Positions 27,188 through 35,422 of a stretch of 64,000 nucleotides of DNA are shown here, in pieces. Numbering within the stretch: the stretch's first letter is position 1; each line of letters begins with the position of its first letter. This stretch comes from Candidatus Desulfosporosinus nitrosoreducens (GTDB lineage Bacteria > Bacillota > Desulfitobacteriia > Desulfitobacteriales > Desulfitobacteriaceae), in contig NZ_JAVHUW010000065.1 in assembly GCF_030954495.1 (NCBI RefSeq), forward strand, positions 124,001 to 188,000. Reading direction: 5' to 3'. Made by a program: the position numbers and the translations under genes. The notes beneath the pieces are model-generated. The model saw nothing but the letters and a program-made list of their open reading frames with translations, searched no databases and was not told where the DNA came from.

Positions 27188-27889
27188 ATGAGAAAGAAGA
27201 TTTTAATTATCGAGGATGACTCAAGTATCGCGGAATTGCAGCGAGATTACCTTGAAGTGGCCGGTTTTGAGGTTATCGTCTGCTCCGGTGGCTTGGAAGG
27301 CTTAAAAACGCTTCGGGAAAACGAGATGGATCTCTTGATTTTGGATATCATGCTTCCCGGGATGGATGGTTTGGAAATTCTGAGGAGCATGCAAGAAGAC
27401 AAGGATATTCCCGTTCTTTTAGTGTCGGCCAAAAAGGAGGAAATTGACAAGATCAAAGGCTTAAGTCTGGGAGCCGATGATTACATCACAAAGCCCTTTA
27501 GCCCGGGGGAGTTGGTGGCAAGGGTAAAGGCCCATTTGGAAAATTACGAGCGGCTAAAACACCGCTTTCGTGAAAGGGCCGGAAAGGAAAATGTCCTGAC
27601 GATTCGCGGCCTGAAAATAGACCGGGAATCCCATCGCGTCTTTGTTCTCGGTCAGGAAGTAAGCCTGGCTCAGAAGGAGTTCGGTTTGCTCCTCTACTTG
27701 GCTCAAAATCCCAACAGAGTGTTTGGACGCGAGGAGCTGTTTGAACGTGTCTGGGGCTTAGACGCTTTGGGAGACTCTTCTACCGTCACTGTACATATCG
27801 CCAGACTAAGGGAAAAAATTGAAAATGATCCCTCAAACCCGCAATACGTGGAAACCGTGTGGGGGGCCGGTTATCGTTTCAGAGTTTAG
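27188..27889 (+). CDS. OmpR-family response regulator
   Basis: 233 residues. The receiver domain has acidic pair EDD near 9-11, phospho-acceptor aspartate in LLILDIMLPGMDG (about 52), and K in ITKPFSPGEL (about 103). The C-terminal winged helix (about 135-230) includes REELFERVWG and TVTVHIARLREKIE. A GGGGGCGG site precedes the ATG. Cognate to the kinase immediately upstream. Confidence 0.9.
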   Translation: MRKKILIIEDDSSIAELQRDYLEVAGFEVIVCSGGLEGLKTLRENEMDLLILDIMLPGMDGLEILRSMQEDKDIPVLLVSAKKEEIDKIKGLSLGADDYITKPFSPGELVARVKAHLENYERLKHRFRERAGKENVLTIRGLKIDRESHRVFVLGQEVSLAQKEFGLLLYLAQNPNRVFGREELFERVWGLDALGDSSTVTVHIARLREKIENDPSNPQYVETVWGAGYRFRV

Positions 27890-27972
27890 AGGCCAAGCAC
27901 CGGCCTTGATCTGCCGGACAAACTCTTGACTATTTTTGGCAGCGCGCTGAGATCGGCTTAAATCCTGCGTAG

Positions 27973-28110
27973 CTTAAAAAAAGCCAGGGACAGGACCACA
28001 ATATTCGTCAGGTCTTAAACCATATTCAAAAAGAAGAACAGCAGCATGGCGAGGACCTTTTTAATTACCTTCACAGCAGAGGCGCTTATCCTGTCCAGCA
28101 AGAGCTTTAA
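27973..28110 (+). pseudogene. Remnant of a CotF-like spore coat protein
   Basis: A stop-free stretch without a start codon ends in a recognisable C-terminal segment, IRQVLNHIQKEEQQHGEDLF followed by a Y/G/Y tail. This resembles the end of CotF/rubrerythrin-like spore coat proteins. The rest of the gene is absent. A related copy lies 300 bp downstream (28365). Confidence 0.45.
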
Positions 28111-28180
28111 GTTTGGCTGAAGTAACTTGACGAGATGAGCAGCTAGTCGAAGTTATATGCAAGTGAATAAGAAATAATTT

Positions 28181-28236
28181 AATTCAGGGACAGCAATTAA
28201 TCCTAAATGGGGGATTTAACTGCTGTCTCTGAAATT
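28181..28236 (+). repeat. Imperfect long hairpin of the GGGACAG type
   Basis: AATTCAGGGACAGCA (28181-28195) pairs with TGCTGTCTCTGAAATT (28221-28236), with further pairing of ATTAA/TTTAA. It shares the GGGAC(A/G)G core with stronger terminator-like hairpins at 41507 and 55746. Confidence 0.5.
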
Positions 28237-28364
28237 TTGGCTCAATTGGGGACGTGAACCAGCTTAAAATGACGTTGGAGGTCATGCATAGCTCAAAAAA
28301 GCGAGGGGAATGATATCAAGCAGAAATAGTTTTTAAGAATTTTACTTAAGAAGGGTGGTTCATC

Positions 28365-28511
28365 ATGATGCGCAGTCAAGAAAATACTAAGCCATTTGAA
28401 GACCAAAAAGTTCCTGAAAAAATGTGCGTCCGGATTCAAAATGAAGAAGAACAGCATGGTGAGGACCTTATCAATTACCTTTATAGTAAAGGAGCTTACC
28501 CTATACAATAA
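28365..28511 (+). CDS. Small CotF-like C-terminal fragment, 48 residues
   Basis: ATG at 28365 with AAGGGTGG upstream. The second half, RIQNEEEQHGEDLINYLYSK, is closely similar to the coat-protein remnant at 27973, but the first half (MMRSQENTKPFEDQKVPEKM) does not look like that family. It may be a short expressed protein or a truncated, re-started fragment. A spore-coat origin is inferred from the shared motif. Confidence 0.4.
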   Translation: MMRSQENTKPFEDQKVPEKMCVRIQNEEEQHGEDLINYLYSKGAYPIQ

Positions 28512-28653
28512 CTTGCAGCATCTGGACGTTTAAATAGATCTGGGCCTTCTGGATCGAGGAAAATTGTAGAGCAGCCGCTTTGAGTTGGTTTTTGACCCTC
28601 GGATAATCAATACCCAACGTTCCTATCTTGCCTCCAAGCTCAGTTGATTATTT
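28501..28653 (-). pseudogene. Remnant of a GerMN-domain spore germination protein
   Basis: Minus-strand stop-free stretch containing DYPRVKNQLKAAALQFSSIQ and AQIYLN, resembling the GerMN (GerM/sporulation) motif in which a conserved Q-F pair precedes V-x-I-x-(L/V)-N. There is no start codon or upstream domain. It ends at a TAG at 28503-28501. Confidence 0.4.
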
Positions 28654-28932
28654 TGAATATCACCATTACTCTCTATGCAATAGACTTCCTTTAAGCTATC
28701 TGATTGATTTGGTTTTAGCGCCAATCATACGGATAGCTTTAATTTTTTGTAGGCAGGAAGCTATCCTCAAGCCGGTTACCGCTTTTCCGGCTAAAGTGCT
28801 TAAACGTCTTGTCAAATTAATATTTAATAGGGATGAAAGTATAATTGGCACAATGACCAGACCGGCTACGAGCACAAGCATTAGAACAAGGGTTGCCAAG
28901 GATGGAGTACTGAAAGAGTGTGCGGTCAGTAA

Positions 28933-28960
28933 TTGACATATGTTCAAAATGAGGTATAAT
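28933..28960 (+). promoter_or_regulatory. Near-consensus housekeeping promoter
   Basis: TTGACA (28933-28938), 16-nt spacer, TATAAT (28955-28960). It starts transcription about 28967 toward the NifU/NifX/MinD cluster, leaving a leader of about 235 nt. Confidence 0.8.
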
Positions 28961-28966
28961 CAAAGT

Positions 28967-29190
28967 TGAAAAAGGCATATGCCAATAAGCGTAAGCAGGA
29001 TTTTAGCCCTGAAGTGCTAAGAGGGAAGGGAGGAATTAGATGTCTTAAAGGATTGGGTGCTGTCAGAGGTGATCCGGAGATGCTGCTGGGCGGAGATTTC
29101 AAACTTTGTAACGGCCTGGCGCTATACTGCCGTTGCGGTGGTTGCCAGGGACATAGATATGGCGGACTCCTTCCGGAAAATAGTAAAGGT
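28967..29190 (+). other. Long leader of the nifU-like cluster
   Basis: About 225 nt between the strong promoter and the first gene. It is GC-rich with several G-rich runs (GGGAAGGGAGG, GGTGATCCGGAG, GGGCGGAG) and CCGTTGCGGTGG, and could fold extensively. A weak reading frame starting at a TTG has no ribosome site. No known riboswitch was recognised with confidence, though the metal-cluster genes downstream make a cofactor- or metal-responsive RNA worth testing. Confidence 0.35.
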
Positions 29191-29201
29191 GATTGATTTA
29201 T

Positions 29202-29603
29202 ATGTACTCTGAAAAAGTGATGAAACATTTTCTATCTCCGCAAAACGCCTACCGCATGCTCGATGCCGATGCTGAGGGAAGTTTGGGAGATCCTTCCTGC
29301 GGAGACTCATTAACTATGTTTATAAAAGTCCGGGATAACTATATTGAAAAGATAAGTTATCTGGCTTTTGGCTGCTGCGCCTTAATTGCCGTCTCCAGCA
29401 TGACAACTGTTTTAGCGATGGGAGAACACTTAAACGATGCCTTGAGGATTACTGAAGAGGATGTTATCAGGGCCCTTGATGGCCTCTCCCCCATGAAGCA
29501 GCATTGTTCGAACCTCGGAGTAGGCGCCTTGCGTAAGGCAATTAATAACTATTACGAAGCAAAAAGGCAAACGGAAATACTTATCAAGGAGGTATCCCGA
29601 TGA
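29202..29603 (+). CDS. NifU/IscU-like iron-sulfur scaffold protein
   Basis: 133 residues from ATG 29202 (AAAGGTG about 11 nt upstream). The three cluster-ligand cysteines of NifU N-terminal domains are present: GDPSCGDS (about 32-39), FGCCAL (about 58) and QHCSNLGV (about 106). It assembles transient [2Fe-2S] or [4Fe-4S] clusters. The next start overlaps its stop by 4 nt. In this cluster it probably supplies metal clusters to the NifX-like and MinD-like proteins. Confidence 0.85.
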   Translation: MYSEKVMKHFLSPQNAYRMLDADAEGSLGDPSCGDSLTMFIKVRDNYIEKISYLAFGCCALIAVSSMTTVLAMGEHLNDALRITEEDVIRALDGLSPMKQHCSNLGVGALRKAINNYYEAKRQTEILIKEVSR

Positions 29604-29968
29604 AAATTGCTCTTCCGGTCAATGACAAGTCTACGGAAGCAAGTGTGTCTGAAACCTTAGGCCGCACCCCCTATTATTTAATTTATGATACCGAATCAGG
29701 GGAAGGCGTTTTTCTCGACAATAGTGCGCTGGCCAGCCAAGGCGGCGCGGGGATTAAGGCTGCCCAGACTCTTGTGGACAGCAAAGTAAAGGCCTTACTC
29801 ACTCCAAGATGCGGTGAAAACGCGGCGGAAGTCCTTAAAACAGCGAATATAAAACTGTTTAAGACGATTAACGATTCTATTAAGGACAACCTTGAGGCCT
29901 TTAATGAAGGTAAGTTATCACCATTGGCAGAAATCCATACCGGGTTTCATGGCCATGGAGGAAAATAA
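29600..29968 (+). CDS. NifX/NafY-family (dinitrogenase FeMo-cofactor type) protein
   Basis: 122 residues. Starts MKIALPVNDKSTEASVSETL and has the FeMo-co-binding RNase-H-like fold signatures (LGRTPYYLIYD about 21; GGAGIKAAQTLVDSKVKALL about 50; GCNG-like CGENAAEVL). It ends in a His/Gly tail (HTGFHGHGGK). AAGGAGG precedes the ATG. Association with two ferredoxin-containing MinD ATPases matches the orange protein (ORP, Mo-Cu cluster) locus of sulfate reducers. The metal it carries is unknown; the C-terminal His residues could bind one. Confidence 0.8.
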   Translation: MKIALPVNDKSTEASVSETLGRTPYYLIYDTESGEGVFLDNSALASQGGAGIKAAQTLVDSKVKALLTPRCGENAAEVLKTANIKLFKTINDSIKDNLEAFNEGKLSPLAEIHTGFHGHGGK

Positions 29969-29969
29969 G

Positions 29970-30827
29970 ATGAGGATTGCTGTACTAAGTGGTAAAGGGG
30001 GCACAGGAAAAACACTGGTGGCGGTCAATCTGGCGGCTTCCGCAAAGGAGGCCAGCTATATTGACTGTGATGTCGAAGAGCCTAATGGGCATCTTTTTTT
30101 TAGGCCAAGGGTTTTCGCCTCGGAAAAAGTCTCAGTTGGCATTCCTGCTGTGGATGAAAACCTTTGTACCGGCTGCCGCCTATGCGTTGATTTTTGTAAA
30201 TTTAATGCCTTAGCTTATATCAACAACAAGCTGCTGGTTTTTGCTGAGGTATGCCATTCTTGCGGAGGATGTATGTTGTTTTGCCCGGAGAAGGCCTTGG
30301 CGGAAAAGGAGAATATCCTTGGCGAAGTGCAAAGAGGTATATCCGGAAATGTTGCGGTCATTACAGGAATTTTAAATACCGGGAAAGAATCGGGTGTTCC
30401 GATTATCAAGAAACTATTAAATAATATGGCTAAAAAAGAGGACCTGACTTTTGTGGATTGCCCGCCGGGAAGCGCCTGTATCGTCATGGAAAGCATCAAG
30501 GATGCCGATTATTGCCTTCTGGTGGCCGAGCCTACCTTATTTGGAGTTCATAATCTTAATATGGTTTATGAACTGGTGAAATTATTTAACAAACCTCATG
30601 GCGTCGTACTTAACAAGTGTTTGCAAGAAGAAAATCCTGTCGAAAAGTTTTGTCATGAAAAAGGTTTAAACATCCTGGGCAGGATTCCTTTCGATAGCGA
30701 GCTGGGAACCTTGAATTCCAAGGCCTTGATTTCGGTCAGGGAGAATGAGGCCTATCGGGACATGTTCTCTTCCCTGCTTCAGATTGTGACTGAGGAGGTT
30801 CGGCATGAAACAGTTGCTAATCCTTAG
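29970..30827 (+). CDS. MinD/Mrp-type ATPase with internal ferredoxin domain (1)
   Basis: 285 residues from ATG 29970 (GGAGG 8 nt upstream). Deviant Walker A SGKGGTGKT at residues 8-16. An inserted two-cluster ferredoxin (CTGCRLCVDFC about 66-76, CHSCGGCMLFC about 98-108) splits the ATPase fold, then DCPPGSACIVM follows. The family (Fer4-containing CooC/MinD-like) is linked to metal-cluster insertion and to the ORP complex. It overlaps the second paralogue by 23 nt, so the two are probably heteromeric partners. Confidence 0.87.
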   Translation: MRIAVLSGKGGTGKTLVAVNLAASAKEASYIDCDVEEPNGHLFFRPRVFASEKVSVGIPAVDENLCTGCRLCVDFCKFNALAYINNKLLVFAEVCHSCGGCMLFCPEKALAEKENILGEVQRGISGNVAVITGILNTGKESGVPIIKKLLNNMAKKEDLTFVDCPPGSACIVMESIKDADYCLLVAEPTLFGVHNLNMVYELVKLFNKPHGVVLNKCLQEENPVEKFCHEKGLNILGRIPFDSELGTLNSKALISVRENEAYRDMFSSLLQIVTEEVRHETVANP

Positions 30828-31725
30828 CGGCAAGGGCGGTACGGGCAAAACAACGATTGCCGGCGCGTTTATCAAGCTGGCGGAGGCTAAAGCCTATGCG
30901 GACTGTGATGTGGATGCCCCTAACTTGCACTTGATCATAAATCAGGCATCGGAGGTCAAACGGTCAAACTACTATGGGCTGCCCAAGGCGGTAATTAATC
31001 CGGAGCTCTGTCTGAAATGTGACTTGTGCAGGCAATATTGCCGCTTCGAGGCAATTCAAACGGGGGCCGTATACGTGATTAATCCCTTTGCCTGCGAAGG
31101 GTGCGGAGTTTGTCAAGCCATTTGCCCGGCGGGAGCCGTAGCTTTCCAACCTGTCCAAGCAGGAGAACTAATGTTGTATGCGGGTGAAGCGGTCTTTGCT
31201 ACCGCTCAACTAATCATGGGAAGCGGTAATTCCGGAATGTTGGTAACCGAGGTAAAAAAGCTAATGAGGTCTGCGGTTAATGACGTTGCTCTGGCAGTCA
31301 TTGACGGGTCGCCGGGGATAGGGTGCCCGGTTATCGCTTCGATCAGCGGTGTTGACCTTGTTCTGATCGTGGCCGAACCATCGGTTTCCGGCATCAGTGA
31401 TATGGAACGCATTATCAAGACGGCGGAAAAGTTTCAAACCAGAGTCGCTGTTTGCGTCAACAAATATGACACTAATCCTGATATCACGAGAAAAATTGAA
31501 GCATTTTGCCAGGACTTTGGAATACCCTTCGTTGGCAGGATACCCTTTGACCCCAAGGCTGTCCAGGCAATCAATAGCGGGCAAAGTATAGTTGACCTGG
31601 ATTGCGTTTCAGGACGGGCGGTTAAAGACGTTTTCGACCAGACGATCAATAGATTGAATCAATCCGGGAATTTCCAAAGCTTTGCCGGACTTTTGCGGAT
31701 GAGCTCAGACCGGATTCCTACATAA
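30805..31725 (+). CDS. MinD/Mrp-type ATPase with internal ferredoxin domain (2)
   Basis: 306 residues. ATG at 30805 follows GAGGAGG. Walker A SGKGGTGKT (7-15), ferredoxin insert (CLKCDLCRQYC about 70, CEGCGVCQAIC about 97), switch DGSPGIGCPVIAS. Paralogue of the preceding protein. The last residues (after about 295, FAGLLRMSSDRIPT) look unrelated to the family and run over the start of a NifX-like remnant. The native C-terminus may thus have been replaced by a deletion junction. Confidence 0.86.
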   Translation: MKQLLILSGKGGTGKTTIAGAFIKLAEAKAYADCDVDAPNLHLIINQASEVKRSNYYGLPKAVINPELCLKCDLCRQYCRFEAIQTGAVYVINPFACEGCGVCQAICPAGAVAFQPVQAGELMLYAGEAVFATAQLIMGSGNSGMLVTEVKKLMRSAVNDVALAVIDGSPGIGCPVIASISGVDLVLIVAEPSVSGISDMERIIKTAEKFQTRVAVCVNKYDTNPDITRKIEAFCQDFGIPFVGRIPFDPKAVQAINSGQSIVDLDCVSGRAVKDVFDQTINRLNQSGNFQSFAGLLRMSSDRIPT

Positions 31726-31897
31726 CGTCTTAAAGGCCTTAGAAGTAAATGTTGTGATTTCAGGCAGCATGGGTGGCGTGAGAGAAATATTCAGGGAAAA
31801 GGGTATTGAGGTAATAACAGGTGCCGAAGGTCACGCTAAAGCCGCGGCGGAAGACTATTTGCGAGGCACCCGGCAGAGCACTGGCCCCGGTACTTAG
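31703..31897 (+). pseudogene. Truncated NifX-family gene remnant
   Basis: In the frame one base off the MinD gene, a stop-free stretch encodes GFLHNVLKALEVNVVISGSM, then GGVREIFREKGIEVITGAEG, and a short tail ending at TAG 31895-31897. This is the C-terminal half of a NifX/ORP-type protein. There is no start codon. The 5' half is missing, apparently deleted at a junction inside the end of the MinD gene. Confidence 0.6.
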
Positions 31898-32071
31898 GAG
31901 TATAGGGGTCAGTGCTCTGAATTTCTGAGAAGGGCAATAATCTAAATAAGGCTGGGGACTAAACTGATACCCAGATAGCAGCAAAAAGGCCTGCCGGATA
32001 GTTATATCCAACACGCCTTTTGATACCATATTCCCTAATGCTGCCAAAAGGTTGGGACTGGTACTTTAACC

Positions 32072-32368
32072 TTATTTAGCGGATACTGCCGAAGGAGACG
32101 TTGGGGAAGAGGCGGCGTGAATCCGGCTGTTGCGTAAATAAATCAGGAGATCGGCCAATACCATAAAGAAATTGAGTAAGTATAAGTACACTACCGCATC
32201 ATATTGGTTGAAAACCTTATGCAAGATCCCAGCCACATACCCTACAAGGATAACGATGAGAAACGACAGACTTTTCCCTTTAGTGGAGCGGGACGTGTAG
32301 GATTTGTAAATGGAAAGGGGCCAAGCAGCGCCGAAACAAACCAACATTATGATTTCAAAGATACTCAT
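32072..32368 (-). CDS. PQ-loop/SemiSWEET-like small membrane protein
   Basis: 98 residues from ATG 32368 (GAGGTGG upstream). Three spans (about 2-20, 34-54, 60-80). AAWPLSIYKSY and KGKSLSFLIVILVGY resemble the PQ-loop triple-helix bundle of SemiSWEET-type transporters, which work as dimers. It ends in a short S/P-rich cytoplasmic tail. No operon partner. The substrate is unknown. Confidence 0.6.
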   Translation of the reverse strand: MSIFEIIMLVCFGAAWPLSIYKSYTSRSTKGKSLSFLIVILVGYVAGILHKVFNQYDAVVYLYLLNFFMVLADLLIYLRNSRIHAASSPTSPSAVSAK

Positions 32369-32504
32369 AAAAGCCACCTCGTTAAAACTTGTAATTACTT
32401 TCACAATTAATTGCGTTTTTATTATACACCCTTTCTCAGCTCAATTGTTGAGCGCGGGAAATGTTCTATAATTCAAAAAAGAATAATAAAGGACCGGGAC
32501 TGAA

Positions 32505-32556
32505 AAAGAAAAACGTTAAGCTTTTCTCCGGCTGAGAAAAGCCTAACGTTTTCTTT
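32505..32556 (-). terminator. Strong bidirectional terminator
   Basis: AAAGAAAAACGTTA with GCTTTTCTC pairs with GAGAAAAGC and TAACGTTTTCTTT across 32505-32556, with one bulge. It lies 36 nt past the MBL-hydrolase stop. T-rich in both directions. Confidence 0.7.
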
Positions 32557-32591
32557 ACTTCTGAGCTTTAGAAAACTTTGGCTCAGGTAAT

Positions 32592-33452
32592 TCAACGCGG
32601 GAGTATCCAGGTAGCTCCTATTTCCTGAAGAGCGATCTTTTCCAAATGACCTGAGGCCGCTTGGCGGAAACGGACAATCGGTTCGTCCATGGGTTCCTGG
32701 GATAACTTGAACGTTCCCCAATGCATGGGAATAATCCATTTGGCCGAAATCTCCTCACCCATTTTCCAGGCCTGTTCCGGTGTCGCGTGTTTGGACTCGA
32801 AAGACTTAGGAGAGTAAGCGCCAATCCCCATGATAGCTAAATCAATCGTTATGCCGCTCAGTTGTTGCCGGATAAGCTCGGTGTAGCCGGTATCGGCGCC
32901 GAAAAAGAGATTGATGCCGTTTTTGGATAACAGGAGGCTGTTGGCCTCCATACCTTTTTTCCAGGGTATCCGGGCTCCCCAATGCCTGCCTTCGATAGCT
33001 CTGACCGTAACCCCGGCCCAAGACTTGCTTTCTTGCCAATGAAGTTCTTCAACAGTTTGGAATTTCATACCGTTCCACAGGGGCAGGGTATTTTTGGCGG
33101 TAACGGCAATAGTATGGGCTGATTGCAGCTTGCGCAAGGTGGGGTAGTCAAAGTGATCGGTGTGAGCGTGGGAGACGAGAATTAAATCAAGGGGACCGAC
33201 CTGGCTGAACTTTAAAGCGGATTCAATATAACGGCTGGGTCCGATGGTCAAATTGCCTATGGGTGTAATGCCGATATGGGAGTTCAGAGCGGGATCAATA
33301 AGAATTCTGGTCCCGAAAAAGTTGAGCAAAAAGCTGGCGTGGCCTAGCCAGGCTACTGTAACATTATGGTCGGACCATTGGTGAGGAGTAGGTATTAATT
33401 TGGGTTTTATTAATTTCCGGCTGACTTGATTCGCTTTTCGTTCATTTAACAC
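32592..33452 (-). CDS. MBL-fold metal-dependent hydrolase (UlaG/NAPE-PLD-like)
   Basis: 286 residues. AWLGHASFLLNF (about 34), then HAHTDHFDYPTL as the metal motif HxHxDH (about 95), and further conserved His/Asp in FFGADTGYT (about 178) and MHWGTF (about 241). The fold and the AWLGHAS start resemble NAPE-phospholipase D/UlaG-type enzymes, which hydrolyse phosphodiester or lactone bonds. GTG at 33452 has only a distant AGGGGG, so the true start could be further in. The substrate is unknown. Confidence 0.8.
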   Translation of the reverse strand: MLNERKANQVSRKLIKPKLIPTPHQWSDHNVTVAWLGHASFLLNFFGTRILIDPALNSHIGITPIGNLTIGPSRYIESALKFSQVGPLDLILVSHAHTDHFDYPTLRKLQSAHTIAVTAKNTLPLWNGMKFQTVEELHWQESKSWAGVTVRAIEGRHWGARIPWKKGMEANSLLLSKNGINLFFGADTGYTELIRQQLSGITIDLAIMGIGAYSPKSFESKHATPEQAWKMGEEISAKWIIPMHWGTFKLSQEPMDEPIVRFRQAASGHLEKIALQEIGATWILPR

Positions 33453-33523
33453 GTTATTTATAGATCCCCCTAGTCAATCCTGAAATGTTCCGAGTAGAAT
33501 CAAGGCCAGTGGTTTGTGGGGAT

Positions 33524-35260
33524 TTACTCCAATCCTTCAAACTGCATGTTATAGTAATGGGCATAAATTCCGTCCTGTGCGAGCAATTGTTTGTGATTCC
33601 CTTTTTCCTGAATGCCTTCACTGGTCACGACAACGATCTCGTCGGAATTTTTAATGGTGCTTAATCTGTGAGCAATGACAATGGTGGTTCTGTTTTGGGA
33701 GAGTTTCTCCAGGGATTTTTGGATAAAGAGTTCACTTTCGTTGTCCAGAGCGGAAGTAGCTTCGTCTAAAATTAAAATCGGAGGATTTTTTAAAAACACC
33801 CGGGCAATTGACAAGCGCTGCTTTTGGCCTCCGGAGAGTCTGACACCGCGTTCTCCCACATAGGTATCGTAACCTTCGTCGAGAGACATAATGAAATCAT
33901 GAATATTGGCATTTTGCGCAGCTTCAATAATTTCAGCGTCCGTCGCGTCCGCTTTGCCGTAGGCGATATTTTTTTTGATTGATCCCTCAAAGAGATAGAC
34001 ATCCTGCTGCACAATCCCGATGGCATTTCTCAATGACTTCAGGGTAATATTGCGGATATCCTTGCCGTCGATGGTTATGCTTCCCGCCGTAATATCGTAA
34101 AATCTCGGCAAAAGGGAACAGAAGGTTGTTTTCCCTCCGCCGGAGGGCCCGACTAAAGCGATCGTTTTTCCGGCCTCTATTGTTAGGTTTACATCATTTA
34201 AAACGTTGTAGTCGTCATTATAGCGAAAGGATACATTCTTGTATTCAATTTCTCCTAAAACCTTTGACAGCGGCTTGGCGTGGGCTTTGTCCACGATTTG
34301 GGGTTCGGTGTCCAATACTTCAACGAAGCGTTTAAAACCGGCGTACCCTTTCTGGAATTGCTCGGTAAAGTTGATCAGCACGTCGATGGGATTAATAAAG
34401 ATGTTGATGTAGAGGACATAGATCGCTAAATCAGTAATTTTTAGTGAGCCTAAAGCGATAAAGAACCCTCCGGAAACAACGACCACGATGTAGAGCAGTC
34501 CTTCAAAGAAAGAGTTCCAAGCGTAGAAACTTCCCATAGCTTTGTAAGCCGCGATTTTTGACAATAGAAATGCCCGGTTGCTTTTGCTGAATTTTTCACG
34601 TTCCATATCTTCGTTGGCGAAGGATTTAACGACTCTGATTCCTGAGAGGCTGTCTTGCACGCTGGAATTTACGTCGGCAATTTTGACACGGTTGTCTGTA
34701 AATATAGGGGCCATTTTAATATTTTTGTGAATCGTGTAGAATACCATGACAAGAGTGACAAACAACAAAATTAAGGTCATGGGGGCATTGATCATCATCA
34801 AAATAACAAAGGAACCCAAAATTTTCAGAGCGGAGATAAAGAGGTTTTCCGGTCCGTGATGGGCAAGCTCGGCGATATCGAACAAATCTGCGACTAATTT
34901 GGACATCATTTCTCCGGTATTGTTCTGATCGTAATAAGAAAAAGACAGCCGTTGATAATGATCGAACAGATCGTTGCGCATTTCTGTTTCCATTCTGGCG
35001 CCCATAATATGTCCCCAGGAAATAATAAAATACTGGCAGAAATATTTTATGAGGTACATGGCTACTAAAGCCAGACCAATGAAACCTAGAGCGTGCAGTA
35101 TAGATGATTTGTCTTTAGTAAATAAAGTTTTGGCAAGATCATTGAGAATCAGTGGAAAAGCCAGATCAATCATAGAAACGATCACAGCGCAGAGCAGGTC
35201 TGTGTAAAAGAGAAATTGCTGAGGTTGATAATATTTAATAAATTTTTTAAGAATATTCAT
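33524..35260 (-). CDS. ABC exporter (transmembrane plus ATPase, homodimer type)
   Basis: 578 residues from ATG 35260 (MNILKKFIKYYQPQQ). Six-helix domain (about 15-310), Walker A GPSGGGKTT, signature LSGGQKQR, intact catalytic glutamate in LILDEATSALD and switch histidine IVIAHRLS. Both catalytic residues are present and there is a single gene, so a homodimer of the MsbA/LmrA/YknU type is likely. The ribosome site (GAGGAG) is about 13 nt from the ATG. The substrate is not predictable; drugs or lipids are usual. Confidence 0.86.
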   Translation of the reverse strand: MNILKKFIKYYQPQQFLFYTDLLCAVIVSMIDLAFPLILNDLAKTLFTKDKSSILHALGFIGLALVAMYLIKYFCQYFIISWGHIMGARMETEMRNDLFDHYQRLSFSYYDQNNTGEMMSKLVADLFDIAELAHHGPENLFISALKILGSFVILMMINAPMTLILLFVTLVMVFYTIHKNIKMAPIFTDNRVKIADVNSSVQDSLSGIRVVKSFANEDMEREKFSKSNRAFLLSKIAAYKAMGSFYAWNSFFEGLLYIVVVVSGGFFIALGSLKITDLAIYVLYINIFINPIDVLINFTEQFQKGYAGFKRFVEVLDTEPQIVDKAHAKPLSKVLGEIEYKNVSFRYNDDYNVLNDVNLTIEAGKTIALVGPSGGGKTTFCSLLPRFYDITAGSITIDGKDIRNITLKSLRNAIGIVQQDVYLFEGSIKKNIAYGKADATDAEIIEAAQNANIHDFIMSLDEGYDTYVGERGVRLSGGQKQRLSIARVFLKNPPILILDEATSALDNESELFIQKSLEKLSQNRTTIVIAHRLSTIKNSDEIVVVTSEGIQEKGNHKQLLAQDGIYAHYYNMQFEGLE

Positions 35261-35422
35261 GCAGGGGCCAAGTCTCCTCTCTAAAAGCCTTATCTGTAGG
35301 GTATCGACGGATGAGGAGCATTTTAGAAAATGATTTGTCATAGAGAGACTCAGCCGCTGGATTCGGCTGAGTCTTGAAAATTCCGGCAGATTCCTGAAAA
35401 ATCCACGGGAAACTTGATAGTC

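Noticed and set aside
28696..28947. An 83-codon minus-strand frame with a hydrophobic stretch
   Set aside because: TTG start without a ribosome site, overlapping the plus-strand promoter at 28933. A chance hydrophobic frame is more likely.
28966..29196. A 76-codon frame between the strong promoter and the nifU-like gene
   Set aside because: TTG start with no ribosome site and Gly/Cys-rich composition from G-rich sequence; treated as untranslated leader.
31760..32047. A 95-codon minus-strand frame downstream of the MinD genes
   Set aside because: Opposite the NifX remnant, no ribosome site, no recognisable pattern.
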